This document shows, one piece after another, positions 20,122-28,837 of a stretch of 64,000 nt of DNA (positions within the stretch are counted from its first letter, which is position 1; each line of letters starts with the position of its first letter). The stretch spans positions 62,001 through 126,000 of the forward strand of contig NZ_BQUV01000006.1 in the NCBI RefSeq assembly GCF_022835695.1, written 5' to 3'. The stretch is from Bradyrhizobium sp. Ce-3. Its GTDB lineage: Bacteria > Pseudomonadota > Alphaproteobacteria > Rhizobiales > Xanthobacteraceae. A program made the translations under genes and the position numbers. The notes below the pieces were generated by a model, which saw nothing but the letters and a program-made list of their open reading frames with translations, was not told the DNA's origin and did no database searches.

Positions 20122-20397
20122 CTATAAAAGAAAGAAAATTTCCTGCGGTCGGACGATATACCTCCCCGGGGTGAATGCAAACCGGCTGCCCGCCGTAACC
20201 TTAATCCCGGTTGCCTGACCTTGGGAGCTGCGCCGCGATGCCACATGACCATCGCCACTATCGACGCTCGAACCCAGATGTGATTTTCGAGACAGCCGCA
20301 GGTGCATTCCGCCGCCGGAGATGTCATAAATGAGACACGCTTGGTTTTGCGGACGTGTGCTGACGGCCTGACCCGGATTTCTTTCAATCACATTCAT
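20122..20397 (-). CDS. Possible small PilZ-like protein or remnant
   Basis: A 91-residue frame in the 385-bp gap. 'ACLIYDISGGGMHLRL' resembles the PilZ core ('D-x-S-x-x-G-x-x-L') of c-di-GMP-binding proteins, but the following beta strands are poor, the basic RxxxR motif is missing and no ribosome binding site precedes the ATG. It may be a decayed PilZ gene. The remainder of the gap (20034-20121 and 20398-20432) shows nothing else. Confidence 0.25.
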   Translation of the reverse strand: MNVIERNPGQAVSTRPQNQACLIYDISGGGMHLRLSRKSHLGSSVDSGDGHVASRRSSQGQATGIKVTAGSRFAFTPGRYIVRPQEIFFLL

Positions 20398-20432
20398 CGA
20401 AGTAAAAGGGCGTCAGCTTGTTGTTTCCTTCC

Positions 20433-20825
20433 ATGTCATCGTCGGTGTCGGTTGGTGCCCTGGTGGGATGGATGCTGCTTCTCACCACCAAGCACATCAT
20501 CGCTGACTTCATGCTGCAGAACGCCTGGATGGCGATCGGCAAGGACCAGAAGACCGGCTGGGCGATGCCGCTGCTCGCGCACTGCCTGGTCCATCTCGCG
20601 GTCGCGCTGGCGCTGATCCTGGTGGTGGCGCCGCGGTTCTGGTACGTCGCCTTCATCGACTTCGTGATCCACATCATCGTCGATCGCTGCAAAGGCATCT
20701 GCGCCTCGCATTTCGGCGTGACGCTGGAGTCCGGGCATCCCTGGTTCTGGACCCTGATCGGGGTCGACCAGGCGCTGCACCACCTCACGGGCTTTGCGCT
20801 GTCGATCTACATGGCCGCCAACTGA
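20433..20825 (+). CDS. DUF3307-type small membrane protein
   Basis: 130 residues from the ATG at 20433; TTG codons at 20418 and 20421 are alternatives and no strong ribosome binding site marks any of them. Three or four hydrophobic segments carry polar motifs typical of DUF3307 proteins: 'LTTKHIIADFMLQ', 'PLLAHCLVHLAVAL', 'FIDFVIHIIVDRCKG' and 'GVDQALHHLTGFAL'. The His/Asp pattern inside the membrane suggests metal binding, but no function is established. Confidence 0.72.
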   Translation: MSSSVSVGALVGWMLLLTTKHIIADFMLQNAWMAIGKDQKTGWAMPLLAHCLVHLAVALALILVVAPRFWYVAFIDFVIHIIVDRCKGICASHFGVTLESGHPWFWTLIGVDQALHHLTGFALSIYMAAN

Positions 20826-20994
20826 GCGGCCGGCCGGCGTCTCGTCCCTCAGCTCGAATCAGCGACCACCGTCCGCTTCGCGGCGGATGTGATTCGCGTG
20901 CAACGGGCAAGGGTCCCCGGGAACGACCGGAGGCCGTGGTTAACCTTTCGTTAGAGGATTGCGCGGCATCTTCCCGATCGAGGGGGATTTGCAA

Positions 20995-21402
20995 ATGTTT
21001 TCAAGCCGCGACGCCTTTGAGAACGATGCCTGCCCAGTTGCGGACGACCTGCTCGGCCAGATGTACCGCGCCAATCCGAACGGGCTTTCGCTGCTGGTTG
21101 CCAATGTCGCGCCCGACGTCCGGGCGAGGCTGGCGCTGTTCTGCTATCGCCGCAGCCATCTGCATGCACTCGCGGTGGCGATTGCGTCGAGCTGCAGCGA
21201 GTGGGAACTGGCCAATGTCGGCGGCCGCGTCGGGTCGACGCTCTACGCGCTCTCGCGCGAGCCGGCTCGCGTTGCGACCGTGTCGCATGGCGGCCGCAAG
21301 CCGATCACGCTGTCGACCAAGCCGCTGTCGAGCTTCGCGCCTGTTGTCGACGACGAGCTCGACGACGAGGACGTCAGCGAGACGGTGACTGTGACGGCCT
21401 AG
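20995..21402 (+). CDS. Hypothetical protein
   Basis: 135 residues. The start at 20995 is chosen because GAGGGGGA precedes it; the frame is open to 20959. The N-terminal half is compact ('ANPNGLSLLVANVAPDVRARLALFCYRRSHLHALAVAIA') and the C terminus is acidic ('DDELDDEDVSETVTVTA'). I recognise no family. Codon usage matches the surroundings, so it is probably a real lineage-specific gene. Confidence 0.6.
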   Translation: MFSSRDAFENDACPVADDLLGQMYRANPNGLSLLVANVAPDVRARLALFCYRRSHLHALAVAIASSCSEWELANVGGRVGSTLYALSREPARVATVSHGGRKPITLSTKPLSSFAPVVDDELDDEDVSETVTVTA

Positions 21403-21450
21403 GGATGATCCGGAAAAGTGGAAACCGGTTTTCCGCGGAGATCATGCCCA
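21403..21450. repeat. 'GATGATCCGGAAAAGTGG' intergenic repeat
   Basis: GATGATCCGGAAAA and AACCGGTTTTCCG then GATCATGCC make an imperfect hairpin. A near-identical copy is at 30728-30773. Confidence 0.55.
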
Positions 21451-21466
21451 AATAAAAGGGCCGTGT

Positions 21467-21814
21467 TCAATCCGGCTGCGCGCTCGCAATGAGCGGCAGC
21501 CCGTGCCGGCGCCGCGCCATCGCGCATTCCGCGTCGCCGGGCAGGCAGGTTCGGCACACCTCCGGCCGTACCGCATAGACCTCGCAGCGCGTTGCCTCTC
21601 CGACCTTGCCCGACAGCGCCGAGCAGCGGTCGCCGTCGCAGCGCATCCCTGATTGTCGCGCGTTGACGAATTGCGGCGGGATCAGATCGAGCTGCGCGTC
21701 GTCCTCGACGGTGAAGCGCGGCCAGTTCGCCGAATAGCTGCAGCAGGCGCCGCAGGATTGGCAAGGGGACTGGTCGGCGCTCGCGTCCGTCGCGTTGATC
21801 GCATCGTCGGCCAT
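21467..21814 (-). CDS. YkgJ-family cysteine cluster protein
   Basis: 115 residues from the ATG at 21814, which overlaps the TGA of the upstream regulator gene (TGATG). 'CQSCGACCSYSANWPRF' then 'MRCDGDRCSAL', 'TRCEVYAVRPEVCRTC' is the Cys-rich pattern of the YkgJ (CxxCxxCC) family, thought to bind zinc or an iron-sulfur cluster; function unknown. It is translationally coupled to the YafY-like regulator. Confidence 0.85.
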   Translation of the reverse strand: MADDAINATDASADQSPCQSCGACCSYSANWPRFTVEDDAQLDLIPPQFVNARQSGMRCDGDRCSALSGKVGEATRCEVYAVRPEVCRTCLPGDAECAMARRRHGLPLIASAQPD

Positions 21815-22512
21815 CAGGTGTCCCTCGGCGCTTCCCACACCAGGCTGCGCCGCCAGCGCGCCCTGAGCAGGTCGCGCCGCTCCGGATATTTTTCGTCGTG
21901 ATAGACCGCCGTGACCACGCGGTCGGTGCGGAAGCTGCGGAAATCCTTGCGCAGCTCGCACCAGGCGGCGAGCAGCCGCACCGCCTCGTGATAGCCGACC
22001 GCGATCGGCCAGATCGTGCGCTCGGAGTCGCGGCCATGCTCGTCGCGATAGTTCAGCGTGATCTTCTTGCCCTCATGGATCTGGCTGCGGGTCCTGACCA
22101 TGTCGATACGGTCCGGCTCCCGGTTCCAGGCGGAACGGGCGCGGCTCGCCGGCTCCAGCACGAACGGCCTGAGTCGGTCGGGCACGGTCTCGGCGATCTT
22201 GGCCATCAAATCCTCGGCCGCGCGTGCCAGTGCCGGATCGGCGTGGCCGACCACCCATTGCGCGCCAAGCACGCAGGCCTCGATCTCGTCGGGTGTCAGC
22301 ATCAAGGGCGGCAGGTCGAAACCCTTCTCCAGGATGTAGCCCATGCCGGCCTCGCCGCGGATCGGCACCCGCTGCTCGATCAGGCTGGCGATGTCGCGAT
22401 AGATCGTCCGCTTCGAGGTCTCGAGCTCGGCTGCGATCGCATCCGCGGTCAAAGGCTTACGGGTGCGGCGGAGCACCTGGATGATCTGAAACAGCCGGTC
22501 GGCGCGTCTCAT
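21814..22512 (-). CDS. YafY-family (HTH_11 + WYL) transcriptional regulator
   Basis: 232 residues from the ATG at 22512, where the HTH begins; the frame is open to 22689 without recognisable protein. 'MRRADRLFQIIQVLR' and 'ADAIAAELETSKRTIYRDIASL' form the winged helix; the C-terminal two thirds is a WYL-type effector domain. Many such regulators control a neighbouring small-enzyme gene. A 24-bp palindrome occurs at 22637, between this gene and the divergent ORF, and again at 22934 before the GST-like gene; both are its likely operators. Confidence 0.88.
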   Translation of the reverse strand: MRRADRLFQIIQVLRRTRKPLTADAIAAELETSKRTIYRDIASLIEQRVPIRGEAGMGYILEKGFDLPPLMLTPDEIEACVLGAQWVVGHADPALARAAEDLMAKIAETVPDRLRPFVLEPASRARSAWNREPDRIDMVRTRSQIHEGKKITLNYRDEHGRDSERTIWPIAVGYHEAVRLLAAWCELRKDFRSFRTDRVVTAVYHDEKYPERRDLLRARWRRSLVWEAPRDT

Positions 22513-22636
22513 GGCAGTTCTCTCGGCAATTCTCTTGGTCGCTCTGTTATCGGGCGTCTTGACGAGTGTCTTGCAAGCGTCTCGGCAGCTCGCTTGGTCA
22601 CTCGGCGTGTCGCCTTTTCGCTGCCACCCGTCACTG

Positions 22637-22660
22637 CTGCTGACAGCATGTTGGCAGCAG
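22637..22660. promoter_or_regulatory. 24-bp palindromic operator, copy 1
   Basis: Arms CTGCTGACA and TGGCAGCAG flank GCATGT. It lies between the divergent yafY-like gene and the small ORF at 22707, and the same arms and spacing recur at 22934-22957. It is probably the YafY-type regulator's site, giving autoregulation as well. Confidence 0.7.
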
Positions 22661-22706
22661 GTGGGGGCTATATCAGGACAACACCTCAAGTGAAGGGAAT
22701 TTGTCC

Positions 22707-22940
22707 ATGACGAATCTTGATGAACTCGGTTTCCGGCAGGCGCAGGGCTTCGCGCTGGAACAACTGGTCACGGTCTACTCCACCTCCGGCGACCTGCGCT
22801 GGGCCCTGGTCGCGCTGGTTGCACAGTCCATCAGCGTAGCCTGGTCCTACGGGCGCGCACGGTTGGTCAAGCGGGTTCGCGAGGCGGTTCGCCGCCTCGC
22901 ACCCGCGAGCCCGCTCGGCAGTGAATGCCACTACTGCTGA
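22707..22940 (+). CDS. Small hypothetical protein between two operators
   Basis: 77 residues. The ATG at 22707 follows AAGGG by 9 bp. The middle is moderately hydrophobic ('WALVALVAQSISVAWSYG') and is followed by a basic stretch ('RARLVKRVREAVRRL'), so it may be membrane-associated. No family is recognised. It is preceded by operator copy 1, and its stop codon lies inside operator copy 2, which argues that it belongs to the regulated unit. Confidence 0.5.
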   Translation: MTNLDELGFRQAQGFALEQLVTVYSTSGDLRWALVALVAQSISVAWSYGRARLVKRVREAVRRLAPASPLGSECHYC

Positions 22941-22957
22941 CACCATGCTGGCAGCAG
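22934..22957. promoter_or_regulatory. 24-bp palindromic operator, copy 2
   Basis: Arms CTGCTGACA and TGGCAGCAG flank CCATGC, the same arms and spacer length as the copy at 22637. It overlaps the end of the small ORF and lies 47 bp before the GST-like gene at 23005. Confidence 0.7.
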
Positions 22958-23004
22958 GGGACAGCTAGCTTCAATTCACGACCACAGGCGATCGGGAGCT
23001 TCAT

Positions 23005-23736
23005 ATGATTACGCTTTTTGGCTTTGGCACGGGTTTCGGCTTGCCTGAAATCAGCCCCTTCGTGACCAAGACCGAGGTCCAGCTCAAGATGGCCGGTCTC
23101 GACTATCGCAAGGAGAAGGCGATGCCGCCGGCCTCTCCGAAAGGCCAGCTGCCGTTCATCGCCGACGACGGCGAGACGATCGCCGATTCGACCTTCATCC
23201 GCGCCCATATCGAGGGCAAATACGGTTTCGATTTCGATGCGCCGCTGAGCCTGCAGGCACGCGCGCAGGCCTGGGCGTTCGAGCGCATGATCGAGCATCA
23301 CGTCTACTGGGCGCTGGTCGGCGCGCGCTGGGTCGACGACACCAATTTCGCCAAGGGGCCCGCACATTTCTTCGACGGAGCACCCGACCACATGCGCGAC
23401 AAGATGCGCGAGGACGCCCAGTTCCGCGTCGCCGAGAACTATCTGTTGAGCGGGCTTGGCCGTCATGGCCCGGATGAGGATGTCGATCTCGCGCTCCGCT
23501 CGTTGTTCGCGCTGTCGGTGCAGCTCGGCGACAAGCCCTATCTGATGGGCAATGCACCCTGCGGCACCGATGCCACGGCATTCGGCGCGCTGGCCGGAAT
23601 CCTGACCCCGTTCTTCGATTCGCCGCTGCGCGAACGCACCGAGAAGTTCGGCAATCTCACCGCCTATGTCGGCCGCATGATGCAGCAGTACTATCCGGAG
23701 TTCGCCTGGGCGCCGCTGCAGCAGCAGGCGGCCTAA
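23005..23736 (+). CDS. Glutathione S-transferase-like protein (Fax/metaxin type)
   Basis: 243 residues; GGGAGC precedes the ATG. N-terminal thioredoxin-like half ('LPEISPFVTKTEVQLKMAGLDYRKE', 'SPKGQLPFIADDGETIADSTFI') and all-helical C-terminal half ('LGDKPYLMGNAPCGTDATAFGAL'). The pattern fits the 'failed axon connections'/metaxin-like GST subfamily, whose substrate is unknown. Likely controlled by the YafY-type regulator through the palindrome upstream. Its TAA interleaves with the TAG of the convergent gene. Confidence 0.88.
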   Translation: MITLFGFGTGFGLPEISPFVTKTEVQLKMAGLDYRKEKAMPPASPKGQLPFIADDGETIADSTFIRAHIEGKYGFDFDAPLSLQARAQAWAFERMIEHHVYWALVGARWVDDTNFAKGPAHFFDGAPDHMRDKMREDAQFRVAENYLLSGLGRHGPDEDVDLALRSLFALSVQLGDKPYLMGNAPCGTDATAFGALAGILTPFFDSPLRERTEKFGNLTAYVGRMMQQYYPEFAWAPLQQQAA

Positions 23737-24368
23737 GCGGGCGCGGCGGGTGCGGGCTCGCCCTTCAATGCGGCGAGCTCCGCTTCGAGCTCGGCGATGC
23801 GCTGGTCGCGTGAGGCGAGCGCGGTCGACACGTCGGCCGCATCGAACTTCTGCGGAATGTGCTGCGGGCAGTTGGTGTCCCACGCCGTGACCTTGAACAG
23901 GATCACCTGCTCGGGCCGCGCCCGATAGCCCTGCGGCATCAGCGAACGCGTCAGCGCGGGATCGTCTTCCACCACGCGTGCCTCGCCCCAGATCTTCACC
24001 CGCTGCCGGTACGCGTAATTCATCACGAAGATATAGGCCTTCGGGTTCTCCGAGAGATTGCCTTGGGTGATGAACTGGCGGTTGCCGCTGTAATCGGCGA
24101 ACGCGATGGTGTGCTTGTCGAGCACCTTGACGAAGCCCTTCGGCCCGCCGCGATGCTGGATGTAGGGCTGACCGCCGGCCGAGGCGGTGGCGAGATAGAA
24201 GCTGTTGGTGTTGGCGAGGAAGGCGGCGAGGTTCTCGTCGACCTCGGTCTGCCAGCCGCCATGGGCCTCGACCTCGGCATAGGTCGCGCGCGACCCTTTG
24301 CGGGTCTGGATCTCCTTTACCGCCGGGGTGAACCCGACATCGCTCGAATAGCTGCCAGCGTCTGACAT
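23733..24368 (-). CDS. Pyridoxamine 5'-phosphate oxidase-family flavin-binding protein
   Basis: 211 residues. 'LANTNSFYLATASAGGQPYIQHRGGPKGFVKVLD' and 'TIAFADYSGNRQFITQGNLSENPKAYIFVM' are the split-barrel FMN-binding motifs of the PNPOx-like superfamily. The C terminus is a short predicted coiled coil ('RDQRIAELEAELAALKGE') ending in Ala/Pro. The class includes oxidoreductases acting on varied substrates; this one is not assigned. It is divergent from a LysR gene and probably its target. Confidence 0.85.
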   Translation of the reverse strand: MSDAGSYSSDVGFTPAVKEIQTRKGSRATYAEVEAHGGWQTEVDENLAAFLANTNSFYLATASAGGQPYIQHRGGPKGFVKVLDKHTIAFADYSGNRQFITQGNLSENPKAYIFVMNYAYRQRVKIWGEARVVEDDPALTRSLMPQGYRARPEQVILFKVTAWDTNCPQHIPQKFDAADVSTALASRDQRIAELEAELAALKGEPAPAAPA

Positions 24369-24450
24369 CTGAGTCTCCCGCCACGGGCGACAAAGCGGCC
24401 GTCCTTGGACCGTAACATGGGTATTTCCGGATCGTAGGCAATCTGATGGA

Positions 24451-24484
24451 TTGACACTTCACTATTGCCGATTATGCAATAGTG
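24451..24484 (+). promoter_or_regulatory. LysR-type box overlapping a promoter
   Basis: Perfect 9-bp arms CACTATTGC (24460-24468) and GCAATAGTG (24476-24484) with a 7-bp spacer; the core ATTGC-N7-GCAAT is a T-N11-A LysR box. TTGACA at 24451 and TATGCA at 24473 (16-bp spacing) form a promoter across it, ending 2 bp before the lysR ATG, so the transcript would be nearly leaderless and autoregulated. Confidence 0.65.
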
Positions 24485-24486
24485 TC

Positions 24487-25380
24487 ATGGACCGGATCGA
24501 CGCCATGCAGGCCTTCGTCGCGGTGGCGGACCTCGAGGGGTTTGCTCCCGCCGCTCGCAAGCTCGGCCTGTCGCCGTCAGCCATCACGCGGCTGATCGCG
24601 GCGCTGGAGGAGCGGCTCGGCGCGCGGCTGTTGCAGCGGACCACGCGTCAGGTGACGCTGACCGACGCCGGCTCGCGCTACCTGGAGCGGGCGCGGCGGA
24701 TCCTCGCTGATGTCGAGGAGGCCGAGGACGCGGTGGAGAGCGAGCGCACCCGCCCCGAGGGCCGGCTGGTGATCTCGGCGCCGTTCGGCTTTGGACGGCT
24801 CCATGTCAGCCCGGTCGTCTCCGCCTACCTGAAGCGCTATCCCGATGTCGGCGTCGACCTGCGGCTGTCGGATCGAAGAATCAATCTGGTCGAGGACGGC
24901 GTCGACCTCGCGGTCAGGCTCGGTCACCTGCCGGATTCGACGCTGGTGGCGCGCCATGTCGGCCAGATGCGCCGCATCGTGGTGGCTTCGGCCGGCTATC
25001 TCAGGCTCCGCGGCGAGCCGAAGCGGCCGGCAGACCTCACTGCCCATGACACGATCCAGTTCGGCGCCATGACCGCGACCCCGGATTGGCGCTTCATGGA
25101 GGACGGCCAGGAGATCCGCATCACGCCGATGCCGCGCTTCACCAGCAACAGCTCGGATGCTGCCATCCAGTTCGCCGAGCAGGACGGCGGACTGACCCGG
25201 GTAATGGCCTATCAGGCCGCCGAATCGCTGAAAGCCAAGCGGGTCCGAATCGTGCTCGCCGCGTTCGAGCAGCCGCCGGTGCCGATCCACGTCGTCTACC
25301 CGACATCCCGGCTGCTGTCGGCCAAGGTGCGGACCTTCATCGATCTCGTCACCGAGATCACCGACTGGCACTTCGGCTAG
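24487..25380 (+). CDS. LysR-family transcriptional regulator
   Basis: 297 residues from the ATG at 24487 (an upstream TTG at 24451 is part of the promoter). HTH 'MDRIDAMQAFVAVADLEGFA', 'SPSAITRLIAALEERLGARLLQRTTRQVTLTDAG'; effector domain with 'FGRLHVSPVVSAYLKRYPDVGVDLRLSD'. It is divergent from the PNPOx-family gene, with a palindromic LysR box between them, so it probably controls that gene and itself. Confidence 0.92.
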   Translation: MDRIDAMQAFVAVADLEGFAPAARKLGLSPSAITRLIAALEERLGARLLQRTTRQVTLTDAGSRYLERARRILADVEEAEDAVESERTRPEGRLVISAPFGFGRLHVSPVVSAYLKRYPDVGVDLRLSDRRINLVEDGVDLAVRLGHLPDSTLVARHVGQMRRIVVASAGYLRLRGEPKRPADLTAHDTIQFGAMTATPDWRFMEDGQEIRITPMPRFTSNSSDAAIQFAEQDGGLTRVMAYQAAESLKAKRVRIVLAAFEQPPVPIHVVYPTSRLLSAKVRTFIDLVTEITDWHFG

Positions 25381-25396
25381 ATCAGCGCGAACGCGC

Positions 25397-25852
25397 TTAG
25401 CTCACCGGCGCCTTCTTCGGCACCACGCGGAACGTGCCGCTTGCGCGCGCGATCGTCACGCCGTCGGCCTTGATCAGGCTCTGCGCGAAGCAGATCGTGC
25501 TGCCGGTCTTGATCACGTCGCTCTCGATCGCGAGCCACTGCCCGACATTGGCCGAGCCGACGAAATCGACCGTAAGCGAGATCGTCACGTAGGACGTGGT
25601 CCAGCCGGTCGCCTGGCCGCAGCTATAGCCCATCGCGTTATCGGCGAGGGCTGCGATCAGCCCGCCATGGATCAGGCCGCGGCCGTTGGTGTGCGGCCTC
25701 GCCAGCCGCAGGCCGATGATGACGGAGCGCTCGGTCTTCTTCTGGTACAGCGGCTCCCAGGGCTCGGTGAGCGGGCTCTTGCGGAACAGCGGTTCGAAGC
25801 CTTGCGGGATATCCTGGGGAATGTCGGGGGCGACTTGCGTTTCGGTGGTCAT
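25397..25852 (-). CDS. PaaI-family hotdog thioesterase
   Basis: 151 residues. The hotdog signature is clear: 'GLRLARPHTNGRGLIHGGLIAALADNAMGY' (the HGG motif with the following Asp) and 'TISLTVDFVGSANVGQWLAIES'. Such enzymes hydrolyse acyl-CoA thioesters, often phenylacetyl-type; the substrate is not determined here. It stands alone, convergent with lysR. Confidence 0.9.
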   Translation of the reverse strand: MTTETQVAPDIPQDIPQGFEPLFRKSPLTEPWEPLYQKKTERSVIIGLRLARPHTNGRGLIHGGLIAALADNAMGYSCGQATGWTTSYVTISLTVDFVGSANVGQWLAIESDVIKTGSTICFAQSLIKADGVTIARASGTFRVVPKKAPVS

Positions 25853-25974
25853 CTCTGGCTCGCATATGGCGTTGGGTTGACGCCATTGAACGCGATGTCG
25901 ATGACGGTTTCACCGCCTACAAAGTTTTAAACGGGATTTGCGCCTGTGTTTGAAAGCGTCGGCGCGTCGGCCGG

Positions 25975-26105
25975 TTACGCCGGAAATTCGTAGCCGACGG
26001 CTTTCGATCTCGATCGTTTTCTGCACCGCGGGCCGCGCCATCATCCTGTCGTAGTGCGCCGCAAGGTGAGGGAACGTCTCCGGCGGCAGCTTGAGCCTGA
26101 TGCAA
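25975..26105 (-). pseudogene. 3' remnant of a glutathione S-transferase gene
   Basis: The minus strand encodes 'LKLPPETFPHLAAHYDRMMA' and 'RPAVQKTIEIE', the C-terminal helix of a typical GST. A one-base shift then restores the usual ending 'VGYEFPA' and a TAA at 25977. The N-terminal ~150 codons are absent: the fragment abuts the repeat element at 26121. It is a truncated, frameshifted relic. The rest of the 398-bp gap (25853-26250) holds only that repeat. Confidence 0.65.
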
Positions 26106-26120
26106 GCGCGATCTCCAATT

Positions 26121-26227
26121 CCGTCACCCTGAGGAGGCCGCGGAGCGGCCCGTCTCGAAGGGTCGACGGCCCGGCTGTTGGCCGTGCATCCTTCGAGGCT
26201 CGCTCCGCTCGCACCTCAGGATGACGG
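26121..26227. repeat. 'CCGTCACCCTGAGG' intergenic repeat element
   Basis: Ends CCGTCACCCTGAGG and CCTCAGGATGACGG are inverted; inner arms CTTCGAGACGGGC/GCATCCTTCGAGG are weaker. It lies at the break point of the GST remnant and downstream of pobA. Confidence 0.65.
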
Positions 26228-26250
26228 GGCAGGCCTCAGCGATCGACGGA

Positions 26251-27520
<1,270 letters not shown>

Positions 27521-27624
27521 GGCGGATTTGCGCGGCAAGCGCGTTCGCCGCAGCGCAAGATGGCGGAGGAGGCGGGTGCGACGTGGCGTCCGCCCTGCAG
27601 ATTCCATCTTGAAACTGCGCGCGA

Positions 27625-27646
27625 ATTAGATAACATGTTAAGTAAT
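27625..27646. promoter_or_regulatory. Palindromic operator candidate upstream of tarP
   Basis: The perfect core TAACATGTTA (27631-27640) is extended by ATTA and TAAT at the ends, 9 of 11 positions per arm. It lies 45 bp before tarP, where a repressor would act. Confidence 0.5.
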
Positions 27647-27690
27647 GAGACCGGGCACCAAGCCCGCCGTCCTGGAGAGGAGGAGACGAG

Positions 27691-28713
27691 ATGAGGAAAA
27701 GTGTGTTGGCGCTGCTGATGGCAGCGGCCATCGTGCCGGCCGCAGGGCCTGCCGTCGCGCAGGACAAGACCGTCAATCTCAAGGTGTCGCTATGGGTGCC
27801 GCCGGCGCATCCGCTGGTGCCGGCGACGCAGGCCTGGGCTGCCGATATCGAGAAGGCATCGGGCGGCACCATCAAGGTCACCGTGTTTCCGTCCGAGCAG
27901 CTCGGCAAGGCGTTCGACCATTACGACATGGCGCGCGACGGCATCGCCGACGTCACCTATGTCAATCCCGGCTATCAGCCGGGCCGCTTCCCGATCGCCG
28001 CCGCCGGCCAGCTCCCGTTCGTGTTCTCCGACGGCAAGAAGGGCACGCTGGCGCTGAACGAGTGGTACCACAAATATGCGCCGACCGAGATGAAGGACAC
28101 CAAGCTGTGCTTCGCCTTCATCCACGATCCGGGCGCGCTGCACGGCAAGAAGAAGATCGTGCTGCCGAGCGACCTCTCCGGCGTCAAGGTGCGTCCCGCG
28201 CAGAGCACCATCGGCGAGATGGTGAAGATGTTCGGCGGCACCAATGTGCAGGCCTCCGCACCGGAATCGCGCGACGCGATCGAGCGCGGCGTGGCCGACG
28301 AGATCACCTTCCCCTGGGGCTCGATCTTCCTGTTCGGCATCGACAAGGTGGTGAAGTACCACATGGACGTGCCGCTCTACACGACGGTGTTCACCTACAA
28401 CATGAACCTCGCCAAATATAATTCGATGTCGGACGCCCAGAAGAAGGTGATCGACGATCACTGCTCGCCGGAATGGGCTTCCAAGGTCACCGATCCCTGG
28501 ACCGATTTCGAAGCCAACGGCCGCACCAAGATGAAGGCGCTACAGGGCCACGAGGTCTATCCGCTGACCCCTGATCAGCTCGCCGAATGGAAGAAGGCGG
28601 TCAAGCCGCTGCACGACAGCTGGGCCGAGGCGGTGAAGAAGGCCGGTGGCGATGCCGAAAAGATCGATGCCGATCTGCAGGCCACGCTGAAGAAGTACGA
28701 GGCGGGGATTTAA
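27691..28713 (+). CDS. tarP: TRAP transporter DctP-type solute-binding protein (TarP-like)
   Basis: 340 residues with a signal peptide ending at 'PAVAQD'. DctP fold features: 'LKVSLWVPPAHPLVPATQAWAADIEKASGG', 'EQLGKAFDHYDMARDGIADVTYV' and 'RPAQSTIGEMVKMFGGTNVQ' with the conserved carboxylate-binding Arg. Gene order with tarQM, couA/couB, couP and couR parallels R. palustris, where TarP binds p-coumarate-type aromatic acids; the symbol is by that synteny. It feeds aromatic acids to the membrane components that follow. Confidence 0.85.
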   Translation: MRKSVLALLMAAAIVPAAGPAVAQDKTVNLKVSLWVPPAHPLVPATQAWAADIEKASGGTIKVTVFPSEQLGKAFDHYDMARDGIADVTYVNPGYQPGRFPIAAAGQLPFVFSDGKKGTLALNEWYHKYAPTEMKDTKLCFAFIHDPGALHGKKKIVLPSDLSGVKVRPAQSTIGEMVKMFGGTNVQASAPESRDAIERGVADEITFPWGSIFLFGIDKVVKYHMDVPLYTTVFTYNMNLAKYNSMSDAQKKVIDDHCSPEWASKVTDPWTDFEANGRTKMKALQGHEVYPLTPDQLAEWKKAVKPLHDSWAEAVKKAGGDAEKIDADLQATLKKYEAGI

Positions 28714-28718
28714 CTGAC

Positions 28719-28820
28719 TTCGTCATTCCGGGATGCGCCGCTTGGCGCAGGCCCGGAATCCATAACCACGATCGTGAGTATGGATTCCGGGCTCGCGCTA
28801 CGCGCGCCCCGGAATGACGC
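28719..28820. repeat. 'CGTCATTCCGGG' element inside the tar operon
   Basis: Outer arms CGTCATTCCGGG/CCCCGGAATGACG, inner arms CCCGGAATCCAT/ATGGATTCCGGG. It fills the 124-bp gap between tarP and tarQ and may act as a 3' stabilising or attenuating hairpin for tarP mRNA. Confidence 0.75.
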
Positions 28821-28837
28821 GTTGAGAGAAGCGAATC

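Noticed and set aside
22686-22946. 86-codon minus-strand frame opposite the small ORF at 22707
   Set aside because: No ribosome binding site and no regulatory logic; the plus-strand ORF fits the operator arrangement better.
25917-26105. 62-codon minus-strand ORF as a gene
   Set aside because: Another frame of the same segment encodes an obvious GST C-terminal helix with a frameshift, so this is pseudogene sequence.
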